Positions 62,553-64,000 of a stretch of DNA of 64,000 bases are shown here, in pieces. The position numbers and the translations under genes are program-made. Source of the stretch: Chionis minor (Eukaryota; Chordata; Aves; Charadriiformes; Chionididae); contig VZSF01001902.1 of NCBI GenBank assembly GCA_013398295.1, forward strand, positions 62,001-126,000, in the 5' to 3' direction. The stretch's first letter is position 1; the number at the start of each line of letters is the position of its first letter. The notes below the pieces were generated by a model. The model ran no database searches. It was not told the origin of the DNA and was given only the letters and a program-made list of their open reading frames with translations.

Positions 62553-64000
62553 ATCGGGGGGGGAAGTCAAGTCTCCAGCTTCTGGGGGAAGACAGAGTGA
62601 ACCCAACGTGTCACAGAGAGATCTCGTAGTTTAGGGGTACAAAAAGCAGCTGCCAGTGATGAAGATTGCTTCTCTTCTGTCCCAATCAAAGCACATGTGA
62701 AAATGGAGAAAGGGAAATAAATCAAACTCTTTTTTTGCCACTCTTCAGCAGGATGAGGCATTCAACCTTTAAGCTGTGCACTTAAAGATTTAAGCAATCC
62801 TTAAATATCCATAGCAAATAGACTCAACTGATTTGGTCTTCTTAAATTAAAGAGTAGAAATTGGATAATATGAATGTTACAGTTTTACTGACAAGGTAAT
62901 TAGCCTTTCTTTTATTCTTTGGATCCCCATCCAAAACCGTTAGCTCTTTTAGATTCCAGGAACGGAACAGTGCTGGCCATAAGTCAAAATATGACACTAT
63001 TAATAGATTTATGGACAAAGAAATTATGTCACTTTTGTGAAATAATAGAAATCAAAATAATATGGCATCACGTAATAATAACTTTTATATTGACTTAATT
63101 GTACAGTTAATTTCCAGAAAATGAGGTATGTCTTTGTTTCAGAAATGAAGTCTAGGCAAATCATATGGAAGACGTAAATATAATGAAATGAGAATAGGGA
63201 GTTTTTGTACATTTCTAACCAATCCTGTAATATTAAAATAACTTGTTTCAGATAATGGGGCTTTTTTATAGATCGATATACTGTATTATTTTGCCTGGAA
63301 TAAATGTAGTGCCATGGTAGTTTCTAGAAAAACAGAACAAGGTGACCCTTAATAATAGGCAAAAGCACTGATAAGACTGGAAAGGATTTTAAAATTAAAC
63401 ATTACCCATTTTGCACACACAAACAGAATCACACATAAATGGGAAATTCTGGTATCCGTATCTCAGATCTATTGGGACATCTTTGCTAATTTTCCGCTAC
63501 AAGCCTCTTTAGGGTAAGCGAGGTTTTTGGGAATGCCAAACTGAAACCAAAAGGTAATTATGCATGGATGTTCTGTTGTCGCTTGAATTACATTATCTGT
63601 AAGTGGGGTTATATCAGAAAAAAATTATGTTGTGGTGCATCAGTAGTTCCCATCAGTATTGGGCTCCATAGAAAAAGTAAGCAAAACCAAACAAGAGCAA
63701 AAGAAGCTTACGGTTCCTGCTGAAAGATGCTTGCAGTCTTTTCTGACAAATTACATGGTAGGGGGAGAACTATATAATCAAATAGATAATGAAAAGGAAA
63801 AGAAAAAATGTTCTAAATCCATCTGATAACAGCTACTCTTTTTTTTTTTTCCTGTGCATCCTAGGAGAGGGTCTCAAGCAGAAAGTACAGTTTTATACAT
63901 TTGTTTTGAATGTTCCCTTCCAGAAGTAGACAAGTGACCTTCTCATGGAGAACAAGAGGTGGTATAATGCAAAAAGAAGGCGAACAGATGAAATAAACCT

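Larger units (their letters stand above)
58694..64000 (+). other. Downstream intron of ADAMTS19 (3' end outside the window)
   Basis: The donor is gtgagg. I looked for the next exon, which should open with a TSR5 core such as a CSxTCGKG-like sequence after an acceptor, and did not find it before 64000. It contains a CR1 fragment (58738-58957), an A/C-rich stretch near 59005-59060 and the GT/GC tract at 62518-62552. Confidence 0.88.

Overview
This is vertebrate, almost certainly avian, genomic DNA. The sequence is AT-rich, the coding blocks are short and separated by long GT-AG introns, and the interspersed repeats are of bird type: CR1 LINE fragments whose 3' ends carry the ATTCTATGA-like terminal repeat, and a degenerate avian endogenous-retrovirus LTR. 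No prokaryotic-style operon, CRISPR array, tRNA or rRNA was recognised.

The only cellular gene seen is a plus-strand, multi-exon ADAMTS metalloprotease. Fourteen consecutive exons (10138-58693) join in one open frame of 645 complete codons. They run from the metalloprotease active site (HEMGHNMGINHD, then the Met-turn region HIMSGEW) through the disintegrin-like module, first thrombospondin repeat (TSR1), cysteine-rich domain and spacer into TSR2, TSR3, TSR4 and the start of TSR5. From recalled family sequences the best match is ADAMTS19, with its sister paralogue ADAMTS17 as the alternative. The signal peptide, propeptide and N-terminal part of the protease lie upstream of the window. The end of TSR5 and the C-terminal PLAC module lie downstream.

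Layout: 1-10137 is upstream intron containing a solo LTR (about 7810-8421). 10138-22919 holds the catalytic and early disintegrin-like exons, with an 11.5-kb intron carrying an (AAAAT)n microsatellite and three CR1 copies, two of them head to head. 30463-41566 holds disintegrin-like to spacer exons. 41567-50090 is an 8.5-kb intron with a CR1 3' fragment and a CR1 ORF2 fragment, interrupted by a single N flanked by an exact 822-bp direct duplication that looks like an assembly artefact. 50091-58693 holds spacer and TSR2-TSR5 exons. 58694-64000 is downstream intron with a CR1 piece close to the donor and a GT/GC Z-DNA-type tract.

I found no convincing new biological system. The most useful observations are the assembly artefact, the inverted CR1 pair, the tandem acceptor of the sixth exon, an apparent loss of the TSR2 O-fucose acceptor and a perfect 30-bp alternating-dinucleotide palindrome.
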